From Oasisia sp. SBJ-2009 (taxonomy: Eukaryota > Annelida > Polychaeta > Sabellida > Siboglinidae), in NCBI GenBank assembly GCA_964017155.1, contig OZ024858.1:24960687-25024686 (forward strand): a stretch of DNA of 64,000 bases, in the 5' to 3' direction. Both the position numbers and the translations under genes were made by a program. How positions within the stretch are numbered: the stretch's first letter is position 1; every line of letters starts with the position of its first letter. This document shows positions 24,425 through 41,816 of this stretch, in pieces. Under the pieces are notes generated by a model. The model saw only the letters and a program-made list of their open reading frames with translations, searched no databases and was not told the origin of the DNA.

Positions 24425-24795
24425 GGGGTCATCCATAATTATCATCATCTTTACAAGCGTACAAACCGTACGCTGGGGGGAGGGGGTATGACTTGAACGT
24501 ACGCTTTTTTTAATGTTGAAAAATAATGACAAAAACGATGTGCCCACTTATCGCTCGCTCGCTCAGCTTCACACAAGGGAGAGGTAAAGACCGCCAAAAC
24601 GAAAAGAAAATAGTGCTCGAATGATTTGCTTGTATGCTAGTGATTCATCAGAATGACGCATTATTGCGAAACATGGCAACTGTGAAACACTGTCATCATT
24701 TTCACCATTTACATTTGTACACTTTCAAGGGGGGGGGTCAGAAAAAGTGTACGGTTTGTACGCTTGTGAAAATGATGATAATTATGGATGACCCC
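24425..24795. mobile_element. MITE with ~50-bp terminal inverted repeats and TAA duplication
   Basis: Both ends begin GGGGTCATCCATAATTATCA in inverted orientation and match at 47 of 50 positions (through CAAGCGTACAAACCGTAC). TAA flanks both sides (24422-24424 and 24796-24798). There is no coding capacity in 371 bp. A 3-bp TAA duplication and a G-rich end suggest a Harbinger-type origin, which is inference. Confidence 0.88.
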
Positions 24796-25027
24796 TAACA
24801 TATACCGGTTTTACGATAATTGTTATGTTATTTAGAGTTTTTTCAGCTTTAAAAAGATCGACCAATACATTTCATTTGTATTTCTATGTTAAATAAAATA
24901 TGCTTCCGTGGTATGTATAATTTCAAATGGTCAATGGATAATGATAAAAACAGGAAAACAAACTGTTATACTTAAACAAGTATATCTGCTTTGATATTAA
25001 AGAAGAGAATTTGCACATATTATGAAC

Positions 25028-25630
25028 TAAACAAAACCCACAGCTTCATTGCCGGATGGCATTCGCATTTACTCGCATCTGCAGCGTTCCCCTGGAATTC
25101 CAACATTAGATTTCTCGAAAGAGACTCCAATTCCAAGGTTATTCCTTAATATGACATGCATCAGTCATTCAAAAGCAGCAAAAAAAGTATACTTTAAGAA
25201 GTCGAGACCCGCTATACATCATGTGTCTTCACAGGTCGTCTTGACATTGAGAAGCCAACATGAGTTTGCCGAGACAATTAATTGCTCACGAACAAGCGCG
25301 CCTGAACCGAATGCGTACTAGTGCAGATAATGGTTACATATCAAATAAACAAAACCCACAGCTTCACAACCGAATGACATTCGAACAAAACATTTCCGTT
25401 AACTGAGTCCAATTGCAAGGTTATGCCTGAATAGTTTATGCAACAGCAATTCAAAATGAGCAAATAAATGCATAATTTGTCTGGACAAGTCGCGACGCGC
25501 CATATATCATGTGTTTAGGCAGGTTATCTTGACATTGAGACGCAAACGTATGTGTTTATCGAGACACCGCCCTGCTGATGAACCAATGCAGTGCAGAAGA
25601 CACACTAAAGAAATATAGATTTTTAAACTA
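25028..25630. repeat. Diverged ~317-bp tandem duplication
   Basis: AAACAAAACCCACAGCTTCA occurs at 25028 and about 25345. The following blocks (GAATGACATTCG, CAAGGTTAT, CATCATGTGT, CTTGACATTGAGA) repeat in the same order with heavy divergence. Confidence 0.7.
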
Positions 25631-27090
25631 CGCACGTCCTGTCAAGTTATTCGCTGCCATAACAGGTGTTGTTGTAAAACAGATTGAAAGACGCCGTTAA
25701 TGAGATTATTTTACAGACACAGTTGTCTCTGATTCAGTAAAGCAGGGATGGCCAAAGGTGGAGGTATCATTTTAAAGCTTCTTAACGTTTATTGAGCGTA
25801 GACGCCAGCTGCCTAAGAGCATCTTTTGCATTTACTATGTGGTGGAAATATTCGCGATGAACGTTATCAATCTTAGTTAACATTGATTGTCAAAACAAAC
25901 TTATTATATAGTATTCACCTAACCTGTCCAGAACTATAAGGACGCAGAAGAGAATTGACTGAAGGGAATTGACCAAGTCCGTAAGCCACCCCATAACAGT
26001 AAGCAACGTAAACATACCCCTGCAGCTAGCCAATTCGGTACGTATCTAATGATTGGACAGTACGTAAACTACCATTAATAATAAACAATATCAACACAAT
26101 ACAAGTATGTTTGCACGAAGGGAATTCGACGCTGCATGATACTGCGAGCCGTCCTGAGATCAATATGCAAAACAGATCACGCAGCGGACAGCGTAGAACA
26201 TTGATTTTGTAGTTTACCATTAATCTCGAAGCGTAGTTTTCTATATATTGATCAAAACCCGCGCAGTCAGAGCGACATTTCGGAGGGATCTTCGTGCTAC
26301 TCTCGATGTGAATATGATGGCGTGGCGTGACGTGTAAATGGGGTTCAGAACCTACCATGCGACCCACTGGCCGCACGCGAACCGTGTGCAGCCACACGTG
26401 TCGTATGCGGCCACACGCGTCTTGTGCAGTCACGTGTGACGGTCGTCCGCTGGTACAGTTTGCCGAACAATCTCTACAACAATACAATAGTGTAGTTCAA
26501 TATAGCGGTAGTTTTGATTTCCCGGCAGTTGCTCCCGGATATGGACACGGACCTGACCAGGCACACACCGTGTGAGCAGTGAGCTCGAAGGTCACAAGTA
26601 CAGAAATAACGATCCGCCCACATAAACTGCGACCCACTTATAGATTGCTCTAATGATGAATCATGCACATTACGCATACAGTTCGTGTAGATGGCCAGCA
26701 AAATGTTCCGCGGCCACGTCATCGCGCCTGTCCAATCAACGAACCACCGTTATGGTTAAACAACTTTGTTTTCCACAAATATTTTTTTTGTAATATTTGT
26801 ATCGGAGTCATCTACTCATTAGTATGTTGTTTGTGTATTTGCTTATAATGTTTTCTGAACAACTCACAATTCATAGCGCATTGTGTTCTCTTTACGCATG
26901 CATTAATGAATATATTTTATTGATAATATCAACAAATTAACTATATTATAGTTAATTAGTTTATATTTTTATTGTATAATAGTCATCATGTTTTAATCCA
27001 CCGTATCCATTTATGTAATTATCTTAATATTTTAGAAAATTCATATATTTTTATTTCTTAGTATGTGTGATTTGTAAACGGGCTGGTCCC
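25631..27090. other. Intergenic sequence, no gene seen
   Basis: No supported exon or RNA gene. Confidence 0.5.
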
Positions 27091-28876
<1,786 letters not shown>

Positions 28877-31800
28877 ATGGCGGATAGCTTCAAAGTGGAG
28901 ATTGACGCGGAAAGGGTGAAAGTGGAGAGCGAAGTGGAGAGCTCTACCGGGGAGAGCGACTACTGTCCGAGCAATGACGGCAGCTGCAGGTAGGGCCGAG
29001 TGCCGTCTAGGCCACCTCACGCTGACCATCCGGATAACTCGGTTATGTTATGTTCATGTTTAGCGTGGCGAATATGCATCATTGTAATAGCATAACCGAT
29101 TTCATGTGTCGTCTTTCTTTGGTAAAACCCAACATTAGGATCGGTTAAAACACAAACAACGAATTCAACAATATTAATGATCTAATTTCCGAGTGGTGTG
29201 TTTGGAAAAGTCTTACGACCAGTTTGACGATATAATCTAGATTTTTGTGTTGACGATGTTTGGTGTCTTACCATTACCAAGAGTATCACTGCCGTCTTCA
29301 GCGAGGCGTCTCCGCGCTCCCCGTCGCAACGAAGGGGTCGGAAGCGACCAACTGAGGACGCCAAGTCTCGCACCCTCATGAGGCGGTGGCTGATCGACCT
29401 CATTGACGAGGGCCGGATCCACGGACTGCACTGGATCGACGACAACAGGACGTCGGTGCACATCCCCTGGCTGCACGCGTCCAGGCACACGTTCGACACG
29501 GACAAGGACTCGACGCTCTTTAGAGAGTGGGCCGTACACTCAGGTACGAACTGACAGTTGGTAGTGATAGAGACAGTGACAGTAATGGTGGTAACGGTAA
29601 TGGTAATGGTAATAATAATGGTACAGACAGTGGTAGACGTAATAGTATTGCTAGTGGCAATACCATTGGTAGTGATCAATGCTGCACCAATGGCAATACG
29701 TAGTTTTTTTACGTACAGTATTGATTAATATAATTTATAACAACGTCTTCATATTAAACACAAGTGCAGCACACTCGGTGTTGACATTTAGGAAAGCTCG
29801 CGTGTAGCGTAGGCAATACTTCTCACTCGGTTGCCTCTCGGGTGCATAACGACAACGTTGTCCCGTGCAGGCAAGTACGTGCCGGGCGAGGACGCGCCGG
29901 ACCCGAAGCGGTGGAAGGCCAACTTCCGGTGTGCCATCAACTCGCTGTCTGATGTGCGCGAAGTGAAGTCCCAGAGTTGTAAGAAGGGACACGACGCCTA
30001 CAAAGTGTACCGCTTCGACGTCGACAAGAGACTGGCGAAAAGGTTGTCCTGCTGTGCAAACGGTGAGTGTCCATTGTAGGCCGACAGAGATCTGTTAAGC
30101 ACGTTAGAGATATGTTACGCATCCCGGAGAGCAGAGTATATTGATAAATGTTTGTGACAACGTCAAAGCAATACAGCGTTGACAGAGATGGTTACGGAAG
30201 AGTTGTAATACTCTTTTATGCCGAGGATAGTTACACGCTGTTGTATATCGCACAAGTAGTAATCGTCATGATTTATTTATAATAATTACAGAATCGTTTG
30301 GCATGTCTGTGTAGCGATATCATGTTACAGTGGAAATAAAAATTTGACCATAGGTAGACATTCTTACGTCGTTTCCTCTTTCCGCGTAATTGGGATAAAT
30401 CACTCTTATCCAACTAGCTTGAGAATAACGAGTTAAGTCATACTTTTGAACACATCATCGATACCATACCGTGGCTTGTAGAACGAACGACGTCGGACGA
30501 TGTGCTGCCACCTAGTGAGAAGAAAGCGTGCAAGCGAGCCGTGCTGAACGCCGATAGACGGGCCCTCCTGGTGAATGCGAGGAGGAAGATGAACCGGGTA
30601 AGTACCTGAGTACACCGGACCATTTGTGTTACAAACAAAACTACACGCGTTGTTGCTGATCGGTTTCAAGCTCAAACTATGCCATATGAGAACAGCCGTG
30701 TTGACACATGAAGTTAAAAATCTGTTCGTCAGCGTTTCCGCTACTTGTAAGCACTGAGCCAGATACTTTGTTCATTTATGTCGGTGAGTTTTATTTTTTA
30801 CATATACGCTACGAAACAAGACATTGAAATTGACGAAAACTTCAAAATTAAAGTATTATGTAAGGTGGATAGCGGGCGTCACATTTTGGTCTTTCTCTGA
30901 GTTTCTGCTGATTGCATCCATAGGTGAACCACGTCAATGTACCAGCCATGCCGATGACACCACTGAACACGTCAACCAGTCTCACGACACCGATGGCACG
31001 AGCCAACGAGCCAGCCTATCAGATGCCACGGCCCAACGAACCAGCCTATCAGATGCCACGGCCAAACGAACCAGCCACTCCGCCGTCCATAGCCAACGAG
31101 CCAGTCATTCCTTCGACAAGAGCCAGTGAGCTAACCATCCCAATGTCCCGAACATGTGGTCCACGAACCACTGCAACGACACCACGTGTCCTCGAGCCAG
31201 CTTCTCAAGCGACACAAGCCAGCGGGTCGCCCAATGTCATCATCGATTGGCTGAAGCAGCAGCGAGACAACCACCACGACGAGACGTGCAATGACATCTC
31301 ATACGATGAGTTCGGCCGCGGCATGTCTGCGAGGCATCAGGTGCCGCCGGACGTGAAGTACGAGGGCCCCGGCTTCTACCGGCCGGCGGAGGCAGTCGTG
31401 TGTCGCGACAACGGGTATGCCTACGCCAGCGGTGTCGCCACGGACAACACGACCAATGCAGGTGGGTTTTTGTAGAAGATTTTTTGTGAATGAGAAATAT
31501 GCCTGTAATAATAATAGATACGTTAACACCGTGGGTCATAACGCAGTCGAGAAGATAAACATGGCGACATGGAGAACGAAAATCAGCAGCCATACCATGA
31601 AAGTGAGAAACCAGGGAAGAAGAGAAATAGTTCCACTGTTGTTATTGATAACCGTTGTTGTTGTTGTCGTCATTTTTGATGGTATTATTGTTGGTGTTGT
31701 TGTTGTTTTTATTATGGTTGTTGTTGTTACTATTATTATAGTTTTTGTTGTCATACTCTACGATATGTCTACATCACATGACTTAATAGCAGAAGCAGTA

Positions 31801-33792
31801 ACGATAAATGCCACAATTACTATTATGGCACCAGTGTTAGTGGCAGCAGAGTGACAGTGGTAGTGGCAGATGTAGTGGCAGTTGTAGTGGCAAGTGACAG
31901 AGACAACAGTAGCAACAAACGACAGTGGCAGAAGTAACGGAAGTACTAGTGGCAGCGATAGTGGCTGTTGTAGTCCAAGTTTGGTTTGAGAGAGGGGCCT
32001 GATTATGGATAAATGGGGCGGTTCGGTTCTGCTGGGATATCCTGTTCACCCGTTGGATTTATATACGTACCATCCTCATTGTTATCATCTGTTTTCAGGG
32101 ATGCCACAGATGACCGGAGGGTATCTGTCACGCTCTGCTATTCAACAACACACGGCGTACGATACTTCGCTGTCCCAATACAGCCTAGGTAACTATCGTT
32201 GCTTGCTTCCCGCACCTAGAGTCTAGTATACAGCATTCGTAGACTAAAGGTCTTAGGGCAAGTGCATACGAGAAATATACTCATTAAAACAGTGCCAGAT
32301 GATACGTAGTGGTTATGGCGTCTTTGTGTGAAGAAGTGAGATACATAGTAAAATGTATCACACCTCAACAATGCAACGAAAAGGAACGGATATAAGTCGT
32401 ACCTTTATCTATCAGAGGCGCTAAGGACAGAGACATAACGTTAGCTTTAATATCTCCACAATAATTTCGACTTTTGTCTCTAGTCGTGTGCCTATTTCTA
32501 GACAGTTACCTCAGTCGGTGACCATTGTGCTCGTTCTTGCAGATGTCTGCGACAGCCCAACCGGCTCCAATTGTAGCAACGACAGTGCACTTACAGACGC
32601 CAGCATCGCAGAGGTGAGCGGTCATAGGCATACGAGACCTAGGTCGTGACGTCACCAGGACGCGTATAGTAGCTTGGTATGCTGGAAGCAATATGCGTGT
32701 CTAGATGTTAATATTCATAGTTCAGTGCGCTCCTGGTGACGTCACGACGTATTTGTTCGACGTAAGCAATGTTTTAAATACTATACTCATTTCCGGGTTA
32801 TCCATATTCCTTTGCACGCTGGCGATGTTCTGATGTGTCCACTGATCTCCGTGCATGATGTAATAGAAACTATGTCTATAACACACAAAATTACCACCGA
32901 AATATATAACTGTTAAAACAATATATATTTGCCAATGCAATTTGGTATTTAATCAGCGTTAATTATTAATAATTTTCATTTTGTTTCATATGAGTTACGT
33001 TTTCTCACACAGTGAATCCTGCGTTGAATAGAAGCACGTTCTCGTTTTGTGCAACTGAAGATGTGTTTGTGCAGATATGAGATAAATGGGTTCTTGACGG
33101 GGTTTAGTTGCTTAATGTAATAATTATTGTCTTTCAATCGCAGATGATTGACGAATGGCAGGCAGAATCATCGCCGCCCAAACTGGAAACTGGCGGGAAA
33201 TGGTTTATGCAACTCACATCTGTAAACATATCGATTACACCAGGTAAGTTAGATAACCCTTGCACTTTGGTTGTCAGTAACTGACGTTACTCTAATGTCG
33301 CTTGTTGTTTATGTATGCGCGCGCGCGTGCGTGCGTGCGTGTGTGAGTGAGTACGTGCGTGCGTGTGCGTGCGTGCATGCATGCATGCATGCATGCATGC
33401 ATGCATGCATGCATGCATGTATGTATGTATGTATGTATGTATGTATGTATGTATGTATGCATGTATATTTATAAACGAAAATATGTTATTGGCTGCTGGA
33501 AATGTGCATAGATTAATTTGATTGAAAACAATCTTTTCTTTCTAAATTAACAATATACGATATCTCCTAGATAGCAAGCACAATTGCGTCAAGCGTCAAG
33601 AAAACACAACATTTCTTATCAACAAATAACCTTGTTTTGTTTTACTCGTCACGATTCTTCGTGTAAGCTGAATGCCAACGTATGTGTTTTGTGTTTCCAG
33701 AGAACAACTACCTCTACCACGACATGCCTGCTCAAGTCGGCCTCACACATGCCTCTGAAGCTTGTGCAACTCACTCACGAGTCGTTGACTGA
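28877..33792 (+). CDS. Interferon regulatory factor (IRF-1/2-like), nine coding exons
   Basis: Coding exons are 28877-28989, 29302-29543, 29871-30062, 30482-30597, 30924-31461, 32099-32188, 32543-32613, 33144-33243 and 33701-33792. All junctions are GT-AG and in phase, giving 517 residues. Residues about 61-168 are the IRF DNA-binding domain (winged helix-turn-helix). It has tryptophans W67, W82, W94, W114 and W133 with spacings 15, 12, 20 and 19, as in vertebrate IRF1. It also has [14 protein letters not shown], the recognition-helix segment. The N-terminal 60 residues are acidic then basic. After a basic stretch ([14 protein letters not shown]) exon 5 encodes a Pro/Thr-rich linker with a duplicated [10 protein letters not shown] unit. 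No IRF-association domain is apparent. The role is nuclear transcriptional activation or repression in immune or developmental programmes, by family. The start ATG is in ACAATGG context. Confidence 0.93.
33300..33470 (+). repeat. GCGT / GCAT / GTAT microsatellite in IRF intron 8
   Basis: GCGTGC units pass into about 12 self-complementary GCAT units and then about 12 GTAT units. It lies between coding exons 8 and 9. Confidence 0.95.
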
Positions 33793-34440
33793 CTGAGGCA
33801 CTCCTGCTCGGCCACGTGTGACGGAACGAGCGAGTAAACTGTGCTCGCCCATGCGTGACGGGGCGAGTGAACGGTGCTTCGCCGTTAGCAGGTCACAGAC
33901 AGTGTGTCGTGATCGTTGTCTGGTGTGGCACAAATAGGCCACGGACAGTGTGTGTAGATTATGACCAGCGATGTCACCCACATGCCATTAACTGGGTCAG
34001 GAACAGACCGTGCTGATGTTAGATCGTTGTGGCACAGGAGGCCACGGATAGTGTGTGTAGATCGCTACTGCTATAGCCCAGCTAAACAAAACTTGTTCGT
34101 CGGTGTACGATTGCTTGGCAAGGCGAGTTGACAGTGATGCGTGGATTCTCGCAGATCTGCGTCTGGACTCGCCGCTTCGACAATCCAAGGTGTTTGGACC
34201 AGTTTGCGCCCTCCCCTTGCAGTGGATATCGCCCGCACGGGTGTAGTGTGACAACGACAGAACGAGATTACGAATGAGAGAACGAGAGCGGTCTTGTTCG
34301 CGTGTGCATATCTTTGACCACGGAAGCTACTGAATGTACGGCATTGAAACAGTTGAACTTGTGCGAACAAACGCTGTCTTGAATCGCAGCATGCAGCATT
34401 GACGGTGTAATGATTACTTAGCGATAGCACGAACATAGTT
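33793..34440 (+). other. Probable IRF 3' untranslated region
   Basis: This follows the IRF stop codon. A block of about 36 bases (GTGGCACA...GGCCACGGA then AGTGTGTGTAGAT) occurs at about 33926 and again at about 34030. No AATAAA was found close by; the first clear one is at about 35524, so the transcript end is unknown. Confidence 0.4.
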
Positions 34441-35600
34441 GAATTGTGTGTTTGGGCATTATGTATACTTTGTTAAAATGTTGTTAAATAATTTTTTGAG
34501 TATGTTATGTGCACGGATTTTGCATTCCTGCATTGGTGGCTATATTGTTACGTCATGTGATTGTTGCACCACGTGGACACGATGAGAGGGTAAATCATTG
34601 ACGTCAATGGGGTAAATAGTGAAACGTTATCGACTTTCATGGTTCAAAACAGCTCATGCATTATTTTTACACGTTAAGGATTGTGCCACCGTTTGGTAAA
34701 AGCTTAATGCCAACTTGTGATTTTGTTACATTTTCTATGAGCAAATGAGAATGCCTTTTTTGTTTTCAGAATGTAAAACGCGGTAAATTATTATTTTATG
34801 ATATTCTAATGCGGGAGTGTCAATATATTTTCAATACGGTAAGAATATTTCGAGCCTTCACTACACTCCCGGATGAATGTTTTGAAAGTAATGCCAAGGT
34901 TAGCATTGCAATAGTTTAAAATATTGCTAATTCCTTGTTAATTATTTATTTTAATATATTTCCAATATAGTAAAAATATACACTATATTGCGCATTTTGT
35001 TAAATGTTGTATAATTATTGTTATTTCAACACATAATTATGCTAATTATAATTACTACATTTGCATGGCGTTTTATATTATTACAAATACATAAAAATGT
35101 AATACAGTCTATTCGAATATGTAAGCTAAAATGCTTATATGCATATCTTATGATTGAAACAAAACGTCATCGCGGAAAATGTGAACACTTTATTAGCTAG
35201 CATTGAGTGTTTCTAGAATTCGTTGTCATTTTAGGGTAACTTGCGGGTACAGCGTGGGCATTTATTTTATTGGTCCGATGGGATATGTTTTGGTGATTAT
35301 GATGTATCCGAGACCATGTGCGGTTGTATTGTGATGTATGTTATTGAAACTGTTTTGTGGTTTCGCTGGCAGCTTTTCTATGTTTGTTAATGAGAATATC
35401 TTTATGCTAAGCATAGGCTTTTGGGCCTATGTCTTCAAGTTGTGATTTTTGTAGTCGCAACTTAATATTATAGTACTGACATTTTATCCAGGATTTTGTA
35501 CACGATGCGTTGGCAGCAGTTGTAATAAACGATTTGTTATCAGATGCGCGATTATAGCTGTTTATGTTGAATCGCGTCGTGCACTCACGCAAGCCGGCAC
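34441..35600. other. AT-rich downstream sequence, no gene seen
   Basis: AATAAA at about 35524 may serve as a distant poly(A) signal. No coding exon is apparent. Confidence 0.4.
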
Positions 35601-35642
35601 ACTCTCAAGTACGCACACGCACACACGCACACACGCATACAT

Positions 35643-35710
<68 letters not shown>

Positions 35711-35815
35711 GCACGCACACACGCACACACACGCGCACGCACGCACGCACCCGCACACACATACACGCGCGCGCGCGCGCGCACACACACCACACACACA
35801 GGCACACACACAAAC
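35601..35815. repeat. (AC)n/(GC)n microsatellite
   Basis: AC, ACGC, TC and GC dinucleotide blocks. Confidence 0.95.
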
Positions 35816-36051
35816 GCGACCGTACTACGGAGCCTTGAAATCAGACGACGAAATAATGAAATGAAACGACGACGCTCATCGAGAGATTTCATATTCCATA
35901 ATGGAGTTTCTTCATACGAGTGAAGTTAGTGGACTAGACGAATTAGATTTTTCTACCGTCCAATAATTCAGACATTATTATAATTTTTTTGAACGTTGCG
36001 TATAGGGCCTAGTTTTGATTTAGTCTAGTTGTGGTGTAAACGAGTTGACAT

Positions 36052-36082
<31 letters not shown>

Positions 36083-36083
36083 T

Positions 36084-36142
<59 letters not shown>

Positions 36143-36159
36143 TACAGACATACAGACAT

Positions 36160-36214
<55 letters not shown>

Positions 36215-36236
36215 TACAGACAGACAGACAGACAGA
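36052..36236. repeat. (ACAG)n microsatellite with ACAT variants
   Basis: About 46 tetranucleotide units, six of them CATA variants. Confidence 0.95.
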
Positions 36237-36663
36237 GAGTGGGAAGGGAAAAGAGAGGCAGATGCCGCCTTGGGGCAGACATAGTTCTCCCCAGTCAATC
36301 AGAAATTATGATGAGACGACAGCGAAACTGAGCGAACAGCACGCACGCACTCACGCATACACGCACATACACACCCGCACACGTGCACACGCACACGTGT
36401 GAAAATACTGTCTTAACCCTTTATTGCATGAATTAATATTTGGAGGGGTTGGTATGCTGTATACGTATTCATACAACAGTAAAACACATATTTGAAGAAA
36501 ATTAATATTTGGGTTCAATTTACAGTATAAATATGTTTGTGACTTTGATGTAACTTTGTTTGTATCCAAGTGCTTTACTTAGATATATGTTAGGGAATAA
36601 TTGGCTTGATTAATCAAGCTAATTTAGTGTGTGTGTGATACTAATGTGCGTTTTTTGTTGGCC

Positions 36664-36674
36664 GGGGAGAGCGA

Positions 36675-36708
<34 letters not shown>

Positions 36709-36763
36709 CAGACAGAGAGAGCGAGAGAGCGAGAGAGCATAAGAGAGAGAGAGAGAGAGCGAG

Positions 36764-36797
<34 letters not shown>

Positions 36798-36873
36798 AAT
36801 GGAGAGAGAAAAAGAGAGAGTGAGTGTGAGAGAGAAAGATATAGAGACAGAGAGAGAGAGAGAGGGAGAAAGC

Positions 36874-36949
<76 letters not shown>

Positions 36950-36951
36950 CG
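36664..36951. repeat. (GA)n imperfect microsatellite
   Basis: GA-rich tract with periodic C, A and T interruptions. Confidence 0.95.
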
Positions 36952-39438
<2,487 letters not shown>

Positions 39439-39491
39439 CTATGATGGATCATGACGTCGAAGCTGGGGGGGGGGGGGCATTGCGCAATTGT

Positions 39492-39822
39492 GGTCTCGTC
39501 TCGTCTCGTCTCGTCTCGTCTCGTCTCGTCTCGTCTCGTCTCGTCTCGTCTCGTCTCGTCTCGTCTCGTCTCGTCTCGTCTCGTCTCGTCTCGTCTCGTC
39601 TCGTCTCGTCTCGTCTCGTCTCGTCTCGTCTCGTCTCGTCTCGTCTCGTCTCGTCTCGTCTCGTCTCGTCTCGTCTCGTCTCGTCTCGTCTCGTCTCGTC
39701 TCGTCTCGTCTCGTCTCGTCTCGTCTCGTCTCGTCTCGTCTCGTCTCGTCTCGTCTCGTCTCGTCTCGTCTCGTCTCGTCTCGTCTCGTCTCGTCTCGTC
39801 TCGTCTCGTCTCGTCTCGTCCT
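39492..39822 (+). repeat. (TCTCG)n pentanucleotide array, about 65 units
   Basis: Perfect array with a short poly-G just before it (39468-39478). Confidence 0.98.
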
Positions 39823-40007
39823 GTCGTTGGCTGGCTCCACTGATGAAAGTATTGGAAGTTTCGCAATAGTACCGCCGTAACTTTTGATTCACTGGCGGAC
39901 CAGAACCACACGTATGTCTCCACCAAAATACAAAGGGGCGCAGTTACCCCTTGCTCTAATTTTTCTATTAAAGCGTCCACGGGTGTTTTGAGACGTGGTG
40001 TGTGTGT

Positions 40008-40016
40008 GTGGGTGTG

Positions 40017-40056
<40 letters not shown>

Positions 40057-40060
40057 TATG
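40008..40060 (+). repeat. (GT)n/(GCGT)n microsatellite
   Basis: A few GT units followed by about 10 GCGT units. Confidence 0.9.
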
Positions 40061-41668
40061 GCCGCACTCGTAGTCTGCGCCACATGAATCTAGCCGCGAC
40101 TCCATGTTTCACCGTATCGATAAATCGAGCGGAACATATTTGCACTGTATAAATGACTTATCATGTAGAATGAATTGCACAACTTACACATTTGCATACT
40201 CTGAATTTTCAGGAGTCTCCGGAGTTTGGCATGTGTCTCCCGCCTCCCCCCGGAATACCGGTAAATCGCCTGGATTTTTGCTTGAAATATCCAATAGAAC
40301 TCACCCACGCCCCCCCCCCCCCCCCGATGTCTTTGTCCGAGTCAGCACGATGCCACGGGTGTCGTGCTGTATGTGTGTTGCTGAAACCTCGGACAGAAAT
40401 CTCACCCACCAGCCACTTCTACCAAACGCAAGGTGAAAGCAGCGAGATGAGACAGCGCAATACTAAACCACTGATGAATCTTATGGATTAAAAATGTTAG
40501 CGAATTTTGTGTTGTTAATTTTCTTTTAAATACACGTACACTTTTAATTTTATGTCAAGGTAGATCTAAACGCGGTTGCAAGGGGGTTTCAGTAGGGAGA
40601 TTTGATAAAGAAAACTCTGTAATGTTAATCATATTCTTTCAATTTTCGTTATGTAACATGGCATTGTGCTGTATGTTGATACGTTTAATATAACACGGCT
40701 TAGTGACACTTCAGGGTCACTGCGTGTACTAGTTCCAAACATTGAACAGCTAACCTCTTAAAATTAGATACTGACTTCCGTTGACCTCTTTAAATTAGAT
40801 AAGTACGTCCGTTGACCTCTTAAAAGTAGAGACTGACTTCCGTTGACCGTCCGTTGGTAGAAAACAGGCCACTGCACCGAGTATGACACTGGAGACTGTT
40901 TCTGACCTCCAAGCGGCCTGGGTGAAATCCCCCAAACTGATCGATGACTGCGTCTATGGCCATCTCAACGGTGCACTGTGTCTGTGACACGGCGAGTCCG
41001 TGGATGCGGTCCCAGACAGTCCTAGCACACCCGGCGCTGGTGGCGCCGACTGTACACACCAATTCCAAACAGGTGTGTAGATTCGAGAGAAAAGTATTGA
41101 GTAATGAGTTGGTACACCTCTGAGAACATCATAATCTCCTTCCCTTTCCCACCGATAAAGCCAACAGTGTAATTGGAGGTCTGGTTGGACATTGCCGGAC
41201 TTGTGGCCAGGTTTATTCAATGTTTGCGATCGTGTCAGCCACGAGCTATACAACATATGATGGTTGTGTCTGCTGCTAGTACCCGTTGCTGTCGAGCCTG
41301 GCCAATTGGTAGACTGGCAACTGACCGCTAGCCGAGATCTTCTTGAAGTTAGCGGCACCCATAACCCCTGTGTGGACACGTCGTGGTTGATGTGAGGGGC
41401 TCAAATGTGCTGCTTTCTAACGGAGCCTGGGAAACCGAGGCTAGGATTGACACCGCTGACGCTTGAGCTCTACTAGTATTTTTTATTATCAGTTGATTAA
41501 ATATGCATAGTAATTGATTGTTTTATCGTATGCCTTCTCTCGTCTGCCATCACATTTTCCACAGACGGGGGTCTGCAATCCCCATGCAGGGCGGTGTCTA
41601 GAGACCCCTAAGACCACACCTAGGTCTAGTTATATAGCAGCTACTTAGTTATAGAAAACATACGTAAT
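40061..41668. other. Intergenic sequence with open frames but no recognised gene
   Basis: Overlapping minus-strand frames between 40820 and 41379 (82 and 141 residues) have ordinary composition, but I recognise no domain and see no splice pattern. A poly-C tract lies at 40312-40325. Confidence 0.4.
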
Positions 41669-41675
41669 GTATAGA

Positions 41676-41722
<47 letters not shown>

Positions 41723-41767
41723 CCGCCCGCCCGCACGCACGCCCGCACGCACGCACGCCCGCACGCA

Positions 41768-41814
<47 letters not shown>
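41669..41814. repeat. (GCAC)n/(GCCC)/(AC)n microsatellite
   Basis: GCAC units with interspersed GCCC, then AC. Confidence 0.95.

Positions 41815-41816
<2 letters not shown>

Noticed and set aside
29182..29679. Minus-strand ORF of 165 residues over IRF exon 2
   Set aside because: It is the antisense shadow of the IRF DNA-binding exon.
40820..41379. Two overlapping minus-strand ORFs (82 and 141 residues)
   Set aside because: No recognisable domain, start context or splice structure.
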